A DNA stretch of 64,000 nucleotides, taken from assembly GCF_026745355.1 (NCBI RefSeq), contig NC_079209.1:53136090-53200089 (forward strand), given 5' to 3'. Below the pieces are notes generated by a model. The model made no database searches and had not been told where the DNA came from. It worked only from the letters and a program-made list of their open reading frames with translations. A program made the translations under genes and the position numbers. Origin of the DNA: Beta vulgaris subsp. vulgaris. Lineage: Eukaryota > Streptophyta > Magnoliopsida > Caryophyllales > Amaranthaceae. Within the stretch, counting starts at the first letter, position 1; each line of letters begins with the position of its first letter. Shown here one piece after another: positions 10,210 through 19,853 of this stretch.

Positions 10210-11901
10210 CTATGGCTTATTGCTTTTCGGATTCTTCAAGTTCTTCCTAGAAGAAGGTGGCTGAGCAGCAGGTACATTAGCAGGTGGTGTCTCAGCAGGA
10301 GGTGTAATTGCAGGAGGTGCCTCAACAGGAGGTGTCTCGGCAGGAGGTGTAACAGCAGGAGGTGTCTCGGCAGGAGGTGTAACAGCAGGAGGTGTAACAG
10401 CAGGAGGTGTGTCAGCAGGAGGTGTAACAGCAGAAGGTGTGTTAACACGACGGCAATCAGTCCTAATTTGGCCTCGTGAGTCGGTAAGGACGCCAACACG
10501 ACCAAGGCTGACCATAGCACCGCCAAATTGGGACGCGAAGTCATCAGTCGTGGCCAGCCTGCTCACAATATTTCCGGTAGACGTATTGTTTTGTAGTTGC
10601 TGATCAATTTGGATAACACCTTTGCCTTGACTAATTGCTTGGTAGAAACCCTTATCTACTAGAAATTCACTTCCTACAGTTTGGTCTGCGAAAACAAAGT
10701 TGTTTGATCCTTCACTAGGACATCTTTGTTTAAAGAATGCTAGAGTGGTTGCATTGATGGTTGGGTCTGCTGTCTTAGTTCCCTGAAAATTGTACAGTCG
10801 GTCTAGGAAAAAGTTACAGTGAATTATTCCAACGCTGTGACCACCACCTACATTTAAAGATCATAGTCATGCATGTTAGTATTTTCTAAATGAAATGAAA
10901 TCAATTTTCCTAGTTTTGTGTATGAATGTCACTAATTTTTGTTGGTTGATGTTTTTGTTTTCGCCACCATGCACCATTTTTCTAGTCATGTAAAACTAAT
11001 TCAACCAATGTGAATATGTAAATCTTATATTTTGTATAAAAAATTATGTTTTGTGAATATACAATTACATGATTATGGGCTTATGGCTCTTATAACATGA
11101 TCAACCTCAAGATTAAATGGCTATACCAATAAGAAGCACCATTTCAGCTGCAGTCAAGTTTCTCTTTTGAAAGAGACTAATAGCACTTTGAACAGAAATT
11201 GTTGGTCCAGGAAGGTTTGCTTGAGCTTCTTGAGCACTCGAAACGACACCATCCTCTCTTCCAGTTTCTACATCGTACCACTTTCCTTGAGCCTAATAAA
11301 ATTACATATATAGTTATGATGTATATATATATTTGTCAGCTTCAATCCTAGATTATTATACATATAGATAACAGATCATATTTAATACCTTGAAAACTGC
11401 AACTCTAGTTGCTATGACAATAATATCTGCGCAAGAGACAAGTTTAGGGCATTTTTGCTCCAAAACTACCTTGCAAGCATCAATAAGTTCATAATCTCTA
11501 ACGCTACCATTAGCCCCCGCAGTTTTCTCGGACGTAGTTCCATCTAACAAGATTGATGCATCACATCCCTTTTCCATAGAAAATAAGATTATCAATTATC
11601 GTTATATTAAACAGCATCATAGAATTTACAATCAATAATGTAAAGTGTAAATGTTGAAGAACATTACTCTAACAAAGCAATCATGAAACTGCATTCGGAG
11701 AAGAGATGCTACAATTTTGAAATCATTTATAAATGCTTCACTGACTATGTCAAAAATAATTTTTTCGACGTCGTTCGCGTTACATTTCCCAGTGTAGAAC
11801 CCAATCTCCAGCTTGCCATGAGCTTGGCCGATGATGGTGATGCATACAAGGAAAATGGCTAGTGCATTTGTGGTGGAAAAACTTGGTTTGGCCCTAGCCA
11901 T
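10210..11901 (-). CDS. Class III peroxidase with proline-rich C-terminal extension
   Basis: Secreted haem peroxidase (H2O2-dependent oxidation of phenolics, cell wall or vacuole). Exons 11901-11668, 11568-11389, 11292-11127 and 10847-10210; phases 0, 0 and 1 agree, giving 405 residues. Residues 1-29 look like a signal peptide. Distal Arg69 and His73 lie in [21 protein letters not shown] is at 79-87, [10 protein letters not shown] follows, and the proximal His197 is in GGGHSVG. The cysteines expected for the four disulfides are present. The four-exon layout is the classic one for the family. Residues 330-405 are extra: a tail of [14 protein letters not shown] pentads ending in a basic stretch. 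Members usually end near 320-340. No lesion seen; probably functional. Which isoform it is cannot be told. Confidence 0.95.
10255..10443 (-). repeat. 15-bp coding minisatellite in the peroxidase tail
   Basis: On the plus strand GGAGGTGTCTCGGCA and close variants (GGAGGTGTAACAGCA) recur about ten times with a 15-base period, each unit coding five residues of the type TPPA(E/V). The period keeps frame. The opposite strand has open frames full of Arg-Cys or Leu-His-Leu, which are shadows. Confidence 0.9.
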
Positions 11902-11971
11902 TTTTTCTTAATTAGAAAGTAATGTGTTCTTAATATTTTTGTATGATTTGACGTACTAAAAGAAGAGATTC

Positions 11972-11981
11972 ATATATAAAC
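11972..11981 (-). promoter_or_regulatory. Peroxidase TATA box
   Basis: The minus strand reads TTTATATATG about 75 bases ahead of the ATG at 11901, a normal core-promoter distance. Confidence 0.5.
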
Positions 11982-11999
11982 AACAAAGTTCGAGGCTAG

Positions 12000-12780
12000 C
12001 TTACTAGTTACCACAATGCTTGTCTAGAACTTGTATGCACGAATTATCCCGCAACAACGTGCATTCTAGTAGACAAATCAATCAAACACATCGTTGAAAG
12101 TGAAACAAATTCATTTTTATAAACAAGTTACAGAGAAAAATAGTATACTTACTCCAATCCTCTAAAAGGACTTGTTCAATTATTCGCATTTTTATTGCTT
12201 TCAACGGGATAAATTCTTTTCTATTTATATTCGATCATCCCTCGCTTTTTTTTTTCAAAATTCTAACTTACATGTTTATTAATTCAATGGACAACTTTGA
12301 TCATTATAAGTGAAAATTATAAATAAATAAAAATTGATGTACGAAAATGTAAAATAGAACAAAATTAAAATGATTTACTCCTACATACTAATGTCTTTTT
12401 TTCTATATTAATTAGTCTAAGAAACAAACGAAAGTTAGTATATGATAAGTGAAAAGTCAAAAAAATTGCAATTAGGAAATGGAGGGAATATTTCTTATAG
12501 TATTACAATCCTCTTGTTATGATATATATGATCTTATATAGTCTTTCTAGGGTGTGTATGAGATAAAAAGAAAGAGAAAATAATATATGATTGTTTATCT
12601 AAAATTTCATATTTTTTTTAGGTCAGATAATGATGCAAATGTCATAACTTTGCAAATTGACTTGTGAATTACATTCTAGATATTAATTATGAGTGTATGA
12701 TACGGTATTTATTATAGGTAAGATAAATTCTTTTATAGGTTGGGGAAATTGAGATTCCCTCTTGCAATGGGTGAGAGTTT
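12000..12780. other. Peroxidase upstream region
   Basis: AT-rich sequence without open frames or terminal-repeat signatures that I could detect; it presumably holds the peroxidase promoter. Confidence 0.4.
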
Positions 12781-12784
12781 TATC

Positions 12785-13005
12785 TCTCTCACAAGGGTAA
12801 ATGAGGGCATTCAACTACAAGACGGGTCTTAGTTCTTACTTCTATTAGTTATATGTATGATTAATAGATTGATACTAATTCTGATTCAATATTATGGAAA
12901 ATTTACTATTGAATTTTCACACTATATAATTATATAAGATAAGTAAGAAGTGGGTCTTGTTTACAATTTAGTAAGTCACGGAAATGCCCTCACACGATAC
13001 TTATT
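12785..13005. repeat. Imperfect inverted repeat, MITE-like
   Basis: AATGAGGGCATTC...ACAAGACGGGTCTTAGTTCTTACTT on the left is mirrored by AGTAAGAAGTGGGTCTTG...GGAAATGCCCTCACAC on the right. Arms of about 45 bases surround an AT-rich centre. No clean target duplication found. Confidence 0.4.
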
Positions 13006-13049
13006 TAGCTAATTAATTAGTATTTTAGTCAAATAGTCTCACTTATTCT

Positions 13050-13426
13050 TAGAGGTGGCAAACAAGTCAGTCAGATCAGAAAAGTGAGGTTTGTTCTTAT
13101 TTTCAGATAGAGCTTGGGTTGAATCGTGCTTAATTATAGTTAGGTCTACTTCATGCCGAGTTATTTCAACCTTGTAAGTCAAAATATTAAATTAAAAAGG
13201 AAAAAGAAGAATCCAATTTCTAATGAAAATTGGAACATTAAATATTTGACTTAAGACCATATGATCAAACCCGATTCGAAATAGACCAATCTCACTTTGA
13301 GCAACCTAATTAATTTGACCCAAATTGACATAACAGCTTCCGATCCAAACCGAATAAGACTCTAATCAACCTGACCTAAATAGACCCGATCCACACCCTA
13401 ACCAAACGACACATTTGCCAAGTCTA
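13050..13426. mobile_element. Possible hAT-like MITE
   Basis: Ends TAGAGGTGGCAAAC and, on the other strand, TAGACTTGGCAAAT are similar and of hAT type. The interior carries GACCTGACC-like and CCCGATCC motifs like those of the hAT at 60098. No matching 8-bp duplication, so the call is tentative. Confidence 0.35.
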
Positions 13427-13517
13427 GTCTTACCTATCAAAAAACATTTTTAAAAAAAGTTATATCCGAATATACGGTATATGCGCAAAGAGATTAGAGA
13501 GATACAACGTACGATTT

Positions 13518-13952
13518 TTTTTTTTTGACAATAAACGACGTAGATTAATCAAGTTAAGTTTCTAGCCCCTATAATGGTGGCTTGTCTACAGCTTGAGCCA
13601 TAATTGTTATGAGTTTCCGGCTCTAAAGTGTTATCCTGTTTAATTAGATTCATACAGACCGGGGAGGGGGTCAAAATACATTCAAAATGAAAGAAGTTTC
13701 TACTATCCAGCCTAGCTTGTTTTGCTATTTCATCCGCTGGAGCGTTTGCTTCTCTTCTCTCAAACCTGATGGTTCCTCGTAGTTGCCCAAGGAACGTCCT
13801 GCACATATTTGTCATTCGTGTTAGTTGGTCTCTATTATCTTCAAATGAGTTGATTTCCTCAACTATTTGTTTGCAATCTGATGCTATGATAAATCCCGTC
13901 CATCCTTCATCTCTTGCCCATTGTAGTCCGGTGATCACTGCGGAGATGATAA
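13518..13952 (-). mobile_element. 5'-truncated LINE with 16-bp target duplication
   Basis: The 16-base word ATACAACGTACGATTT flanks the insert exactly (13502-13517 and 13953-13968). The low-coordinate end has a T-run, i.e. a poly(A) tail on the minus strand. The minus-strand frame holds the RNase H-like end of LINE ORF2: GLQWARDEGWTGFIIASDCK, then [17 protein letters not shown]. Only the last 0.4 kb of a LINE is present, so it cannot move by itself. The right duplication is bracketed by a second short echo, GCGGAGATGAT. Confidence 0.9.
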
Positions 13953-14019
13953 ATACAACGTACGATTTGCGGAGATGATCTGACACATGAAAAGCCGGCA
14001 AATGGCGACTATAAACTAG

Positions 14020-14175
14020 TGACTCCATATCCCCTCAAAAAAAAAAAAAAAAAAAAAAACTAGTGACTCCATATTCCTGAAAGGCAAAAATATTATCCCC
14101 TCCCTCAAAAAACAAAAAGTATTGCTCTTTAATATCCCCTCAAAAAAAAAAGTATTGCTCTTTAATATAATTTGG
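14020..14175. repeat. Short local duplications with A-runs
   Basis: CTAGTGACTCCATAT occurs twice (about 14020 and 14061), and AAAGTATTGCTCTTTAATAT occurs twice (about 14118 and 14150), each preceded by CCCCTCAAAAAA-type runs. This looks like replication slippage around poly(A). Confidence 0.7.
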
Positions 14176-14496
14176 TTTTCCTACCTTTTTTTCACCCAAA
14201 AGACTATGCATCAACTATAATTAAATCGAATCAAAGCAAACTCACATATTGTATTGCTTCATATGAAATTTTGTGTTAAGACTATTTTTAATCAAATCTG
14301 TTATATGTCTAGTCCTAAGGTGCTATATATTTGTGTGGGAATTTTCGATTTTTCAGGATTTAATTGTAAGTGTCATTTGACTATCCTTTCTAAATGAAAT
14401 TATTTTTTTCCTGTCAAAAATAAATAAATAAACTAGTATTTAGGCCCGGACGATGCCTGGGGTTTCTCTGTGCTACAATTTAGTAGTAGTTAAAAA

Positions 14497-14820
14497 AAAG
14501 TCATCTTATACTCATTTACAAAAGTCATCTCATTCATTATATGTATTTCACAAGTTTTCCATTAATATATCATTATTAATTTTTTTATTATATACTACCT
14601 CCGTTTCCTAAAGATCTCCCTTGTTACTGTTCCTACACTTGTGGGGTGTGGGATGGGTAAAGTCATCTTATACTCATTTACAAAAGTCATCTCATTCATT
14701 ATATGTATTTCACAAGTTTTCCATTAATATATCATTATTAATTTTTTTATTATATACTACCTCCGTTTCCTAAAGATCTCCCTTGTTACTGTTCCTACAC
14801 TTGTGGGGTGTGGGATGGGT
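14497..14820. repeat. Perfect 162-bp tandem duplication
   Basis: 14497-14658 and 14659-14820 appear identical by eye, starting AAAGTCATCTTATACTC and ending GGGATGGGT. Each unit includes one Stowaway end, so the duplication happened after the MITE inserted. Identity suggests it is recent. Confidence 0.92.
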
Positions 14821-15053
14821 AAAGTAGGAGAGAGAAAGGGTTTAACATAATTAAAGAAATAAAAAGCGGTTAAAGTAGGAGAGAGAAAGGGAGTAAAATT
14901 GAATTAATAATGTAATGGTGGACCATATGATAGGGACATAAGAGGGAAAAAAGGGATAAAGAATTTCCAAATAAGGAATAAAGTAAAAGAGGGAATATCT
15001 TTTGGAAACGCACTTAAACGGAAAGATGGAAGATCTTTAGGAAACGGAGGGAG
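14595..15053. mobile_element. Stowaway MITE (copy 1 of a family, internally enlarged)
   Basis: Ends CTACCTCCGTTTCCTAAAG and CTTTAGGAAACGGAGGGAG are inverted repeats, each next to TA. The body matches the MITE at 58341-58657 (shared GTAGGAGAGAGAAAGGGAG and AATGTAATGGTGGACCATAT). The tandem duplication adds 162 bases, so net length is about 297. Confidence 0.88.
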
Positions 15054-15286
15054 TAAGCAATAATAGTATGGTGGAATGATGGTTGGATCTCTTTATCTCA
15101 CACTTGAGGTTGTGGGTTTGAATCTTCACTTTAACAATGCTTCTATTTCTTACTATATGAAAACGACGTGGATATGTTATTGAATAAGGGATGGTGACAC
15201 GAATGTGTCACATATACGTTCTTAGGAACACTTTTTAATATATTAGTATAAATGTCTTTTTTTCCATTTGCTACATTATTTTAGGA

Positions 15287-16088
15287 TTTTGCTAATTAGC
15301 GCCCTAAATACATACTTTTCTACTGTATTTGTACACCTTTTCCAATTCTATCATTATAATTTCCATTTCTTTTCCCTCTTCTTCCTATCCCTCACTTTCC
15401 ATGTCCTTTCTTCTTCCATCACCACCACTGGAGCTTTTGACACCACCACTAGAACCTCGCTCCACTACCACCACTGTCACCGCTAGAACGAGTTATTCAA
15501 AAAAAAAACAAAGGTTGCTCAAAATATTATCCAAACCACTCTCAAGTACGTGCCATGGATACCTGAATCTGTGATTGGACGCCTATGGCAAACGACTGAA
15601 CTTGTGGAGAGGTGTCTACTATCGGCGCCCATAGGCCCCAACACGAGTAGAGGAGTCTATGGTAGGTGCCTAAGCCATTATTTGGGAGTCTACCATAGAT
15701 GCTTGATGCCAATTTATAGATTGCAATTATGCACTCAAATTTTCTAATTCCAATTTACTAGTTTTCTAATTACAATTTACAGATTTTCTAAATCCGACCA
15801 TTTTGGACCAAACATAGAGAAAGACAAACTTGACAACATTAGCGGCAGCGCCGGAGACTTCATCGTACAGGCGTGTCAGTGGCGATAAAGGAAGTCATGT
15901 GGTGGTGTTGGCGTGGAGAGAGAGGAAGCAGGCGAGGATGGAGAGAAAGTCGATCCTATGACCTTTCTTGAAGAGGTGAGGAGGAGGGAGTATGGGTATA
16001 AGCATGAAATACATGAAATTGGTCCAATGTATGTATTTTGGTGTATTTAGGGCTTTACTAAGAAAAACTAGGGCATTATTTAGCAACT
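15287..16088. mobile_element. Candidate inverted-repeat element
   Basis: TTTTGCTAATTAGCGCCCTAAATACAT on the left and, reverse-complemented, AGTTGCTAAATAATGCCCTAG...AAAGCCCTAAATACAC on the right. The centre has CACCACCACT-type and GGCAGCGCCGGAGA-type GC-rich stretches. Ends are diverged and no duplication was found. Confidence 0.35.
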
Positions 16089-16423
16089 CTATTCATTTAT
16101 TTGGTAACCATGATCCATCTAAAAGTGCTAATATTTGCCTTTATTTTTGTCCTCCTCATACCTACACCCAAATATTTGTTATCTTCCTACAAAGTAATGG
16201 TTTCCACCACATTTCCTATACTTTTGTGCAAAAGCTAATGTGGCAAGTAAATGTAGACAAAGAGAGTAAATAACAATGTATTCATAAGAGTGAGAAAATA
16301 TTTTGTGATAATGAGATGAGGCGTACGAAATACATGCCTAGCCACATTGTCAGCCGTCTAAAACAAACGCTCAACCATATGGCCAGGCGCCTAACATAAG
16401 TGATTGCCATATTTTAACACCTC

Positions 16424-17290
16424 TAGGTGTTTAGGAGCCCACTAGTACATATTGTCCTCTTTGGGCCTTAGCCCGCAAGATTTTTCTTTGGTACAGAAAT
16501 GAAATCCTACCCAAAAGGCCTCTATTAGGTTAAGGTGTACATCTGTATACAAAGAAAGTTCTGTGTGAGTAAGATCTTGGTTATACCACATCGGAAATTG
16601 AGGAGAGCGAAACTTTCTTTATATAGAGGTGGACACCTCAACCTTAGGCCTTTTGGGTAGGACTTTGGTCCTGCAACAAAGCAAAATCTTTCGGACTATG
16701 GCCCAAAGAGGACAATACTTACTAGTGGGCTTCAGAAAACCTAAAGGTGTCATAGATCTTATCAGTATCAGGGCCCATCCCGGTGCCTTGTAGTGCCTAC
16801 GGGGACGCAGACTCCTTAAAGAAGGGGAGAAGGTGAGTAAGATCTTAAGTATCCCACGTCGGAAGTTGAGAAGAACGAATCTTTTTTTATATAGAGGTGG
16901 ACACCTCAACATAGTAGAGGCCTTTTCGATCTTGCACCAAACCCAACCTTGGGGGTTAAGGCCCAAAGAGAAAAATATCTACTAGTGGGTCCTGCACACC
17001 TAGGGGTGTTATAGATGTTATCAGAGCCATGTCTCATTCCGATGTCTTGTAGTGCCTATGGGGACGCATGCTAGTTAAAGGAGGTGAGAAAATGAGTAAG
17101 ATCTTAGTTGTCCTGCATCGGAAGTTTAGGAGAACGAAGTCTTCTTTATATAGAGATGGACACCTGCACCTATTAGAGGCCTTTTGTGTAGGAATTTGAT
17201 CCTCCACCAAAGCAAAACCTTCCGGGCTATGGCCCAAAGAGGACAATATCTACTAGTGGGGTCATGCACGCCTAGGAGTGTTATACATAT
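16424..17290. repeat. Array of snRNA-promoter-like units (one inverted, three direct)
   Basis: Three direct units begin near 16563, 16831 and 17091 (periods about 266 and 260). Each has GAGTAAGATCTT, an upstream sequence element (TACCACATCGG, ATCCCACGTCG, GTCCTGCATCG), then TTTATATAG exactly 24 bases further on, then GAGGTGGACACC and GGCCCAAAGAG. A fourth unit at 16424-16560 is inverted. RTCCCACATCG plus a TATA box at 23-24 bases is the RNA polymerase III type of plant U-snRNA promoter. I recognise no snRNA downstream. Confidence 0.7.
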
Positions 17291-17547
17291 AGTGGCCATC
17301 TATTTAAGATATTTGGCGCAATAATTACCGTTCCGAAAATTCGATTATATATGGTTAATGGTTTATTCCACCAAATCATGACCACTTGCGATTATTATGT
17401 ATGATTTTTTTAGTCTAATAAATATATATATGCATCTTGATATATGTCCTAACATATATATTAACAAGAATGTTAAGTGATGGAAGATAGGAGCGAAAGG
17501 GTGTTGAAATGAGTAAGAAAGTAAGGATGAGGAAGAAAGAGTAATAA

Positions 17548-18773
17548 TTATTGCACTTAAACATTTTCTAAATACTAACCTTTCTCTCCCCAAACCCTAA
17601 AACACACAAACACCCAGCCGCCTACCTCTCCAGGCTCGTCGGTAGTTGCTTCCTCAGCCTAGTCACCGGTAAGCCTACCCCCGTCACTGCTTCAGTTGTA
17701 GGTTTAGTAGTAGGGTCATGTAATTCCCCTCCCCCTTCCATGCGTTTTCCCACGCTCCTCCTATCCCTTTCACCGTTCCCTTTCATATCCCGTCGTCGTC
17801 CTCTCCGTTCATTGGTTTGAGTCGTCCCCTCCCCCTTCCCCTTAGTGTTGCGAGTCTCCCCTTCCCCTCCCTTGTCCTTGAATTAGTGTTTGTTCCCCAT
17901 CTCCCTCCCCCTTCCCCTTAGTGTTGCGAGTCTCCCCTTCCCCTCCCTTGTCCTTGCATTAGTGTTTGTTCCCCATCCCCCTCCCCTAGTTCGTTCGAGG
18001 CTCCCTTTCCCCTTTCCCTTCCCCTCCGAGTCTAGTGTTGCGTTATGTATCGGTAGTTGTTTGCGGGTTGATCAGATCGAGGCGCCGTCAAGTAGGCCCT
18101 GTGGACACAGGTCGGGTGGTCACGTCGAGCACCTTCTTCTAGAAGGTGTAGCAGTGATTCTTAGTAAGCATCGTTTTCAATATGAGTAGGTCATTATCCT
18201 TCTTAGTATGTGTGGCTATTCTGCAAATAATTAGAGGCAGTTGTTCATATGTGTTGGTGAAATTGTGATTCGTGGTTGGTTATGGCAATCAAAAGATGAT
18301 TCTCACTTGGGTAAAGGATGGTGGTTCAATTCTTCAATCGTAGAATATGTAGGTTTCATAGAGTCTTTGATGAAAGATAAGTTGTATCTGAATACTGAAA
18401 CATTTTTTATTGGGTGTGGTCGATTTTCCACCTCAAACTCTAGGCGTAGATCTATCTTTCAAAGATACTAGGGTACGCTCCCTCAAATTTGAGCTTCATG
18501 AATTCTCAAAATTAAGGGTGAAAAGGGAAAAGGGGTCTAATGTGAGAGGTCAACATGGTCTTTACTTAGGACTCAAGAAAATGAAAGTAGAGTTATGATT
18601 CAATTACTGAACAACACACTCCTCTATTTCCGACAGCACCTCAATAGTGTTACTTGATTTATCTTAGGTTGGTTTGTAAGAGTAAGTAAAACTCATCTTA
18701 TGTTTTGTTGTTCAGTTTTAGGTTGTATGCGTTGTTTTAATTAATGCAAATTTTCTCAATGTCAAAAAAAAAA
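17548..18773 (+). mobile_element. Poly(A) retroposon without reverse transcriptase
   Basis: The 17-base word GGAAGAAAGAGTAATAA flanks the unit (17531-17547 and 18774-18790). The right end has an A-run preceded by a LINE-like tail (TTAATTAATGCAAATTTTC). The 1.2 kb between has a C/T-rich 5' part with a 76-bp tandem duplication and a 3' part with only short open frames. It is either an internally deleted LINE or a retrocopy of an unrecognised transcript. Confidence 0.75.
17826..17978 (+). repeat. 76-bp tandem duplication
   Basis: TTAGTGTTGCGAGTCTCCCC starts at 17842 and again at 17918; the surrounding pyrimidine-rich unit is repeated twice with one or two changes. Confidence 0.85.
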
Positions 18774-18790
18774 GGAAGAAAGAGTAATAA

Positions 18791-19163
18791 AGAGGTGTGT
18801 AAGATGGTATACTTGCGTAATTAGTACATACACACGTATGTAGGAGGAGTACCATATGCACGATGAATATCAAAGATTAAATTATGAATACAGATCAACC
18901 CCAATGAACATGTACTAACAGAAATGTACATATGTTCATTTGGCTTAGCTTGTTAGTCATGTACATGTGTTCATTTAACTTGTTATCCATGAACATTTGG
19001 CTCGTTAGCAATGTGCATGTGCGCACGATGTTCTACATACAAGTGTGTGCACCATTTAGACATTGGTATACTTGTAGATATAGTGCAAGGACAATCTAGT
19101 ATTTAGGGAAACACATATGAGTATCCGTCAAAGGCAGGATTCAGCAAAACCCTAGAGACTACA
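18791..19163. other. Unassigned intergenic DNA with TGTACATG words
   Basis: No gene seen. 18890-19030 has several near-copies of ATGTTCATTTGGCT and CATGTACATG in both orientations, perhaps a decayed palindrome. Confidence 0.4.
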
Positions 19164-19176
19164 TCATTGCATTATT

Positions 19177-19355
19177 ACTAAGCTAAACTTGGCCTATTGG
19201 TAAGGAAAAAACCTTCCAACCTCAAGATTGGGGATTCAATCTCCAATAGGAACACTTTGGGAGAAGGTTTCCCCTTGTCATCCCTCCAGTCTCAAAGTGT
19301 CTGCCAGTAAACCCAAGTCGGATTAACCTACAAGACATTCTGATCTGATAGGACC
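19177..19355 (+). mobile_element. tRNA-derived SINE with 13-bp target duplication
   Basis: TCATTGCATTATT flanks it exactly (19164-19176 and 19356-19368). The head has an A-box-like TGGCCTATTGGTAAGG and a B-box-like GGGATTCAATCTCC at tRNA spacing, so transcription would be by polymerase III. No poly(A) tail is visible. Confidence 0.8.
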
Positions 19356-19853
19356 TCATTGCATTATTTGCATCCTTAAATGCTTTATCCTTGAGCGTTT
19401 ACATATACATACTCTAGAGGAAAATAGAGTAAGCAATCCTTGAGCCATAGCCCCTTCAATTCGTATAAAGCTTATTAACCACTAATGCAATTGGCAAGGC
19501 ATTGATCTTTTGAGTATAAGAAAATAAATAAGTACATCATAGTACAAAACTAAAACAAAAATGAATATTGACTCTCCAACCTGTTTCTAACCATCCTCCT
19601 TTCGCATTATTCCTACCATTGTACCACAGCGGCTAATGATGATATCTATACAAATATATTAAAAGGCGTGTGAAAACAAGAATCTGTGCCACGTGGTGCT
19701 CTCTCTAGGGAGTTTTAGTTCATGTAATCCATGTACAATAAAAAAATTAAGAAATTGCATAGTATAGGGTTTGATCCCGATACCTCAAGTACATATACCA
19801 AAGTTTTAACCACTAGGGTAAGTTGTATTTAATGTTATTATCATATAGTATTA

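Larger units (their letters stand above)
14433..15252 (-). mobile_element. Non-autonomous Helitron
   Basis: On the minus strand the 3' end reads an imperfect hairpin (CCCAGGCATCGTCCGGG), eight bases, then CTAG followed by T (14433). The 5' end is at 15252, TTTATACTAATATATTAAAA, matching the Helitron start TCTATACTAATAT except that TC has become TT. The site is A/T as expected, with no target duplication. The 820 bases hold a nested Stowaway MITE and no protein. Confidence 0.7.

Noticed and set aside
10177..10603. Open frames rich in Arg-Cys (plus) and Leu-His-Leu (minus) over the peroxidase tail
   Set aside because: They are other-frame shadows of the 15-bp minisatellite; the peroxidase frame explains the region.
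15080..15135. tRNA-like GGTTTGAATC near a T-rich start
   Set aside because: Only a B-box-like word; no cloverleaf or A box at proper distance. No true tRNA gene was found anywhere in the window.
18410..18598. 62-codon ORF in the first poly(A) retroposon
   Set aside because: Short, no recognisable domain; not enough to call a gene.
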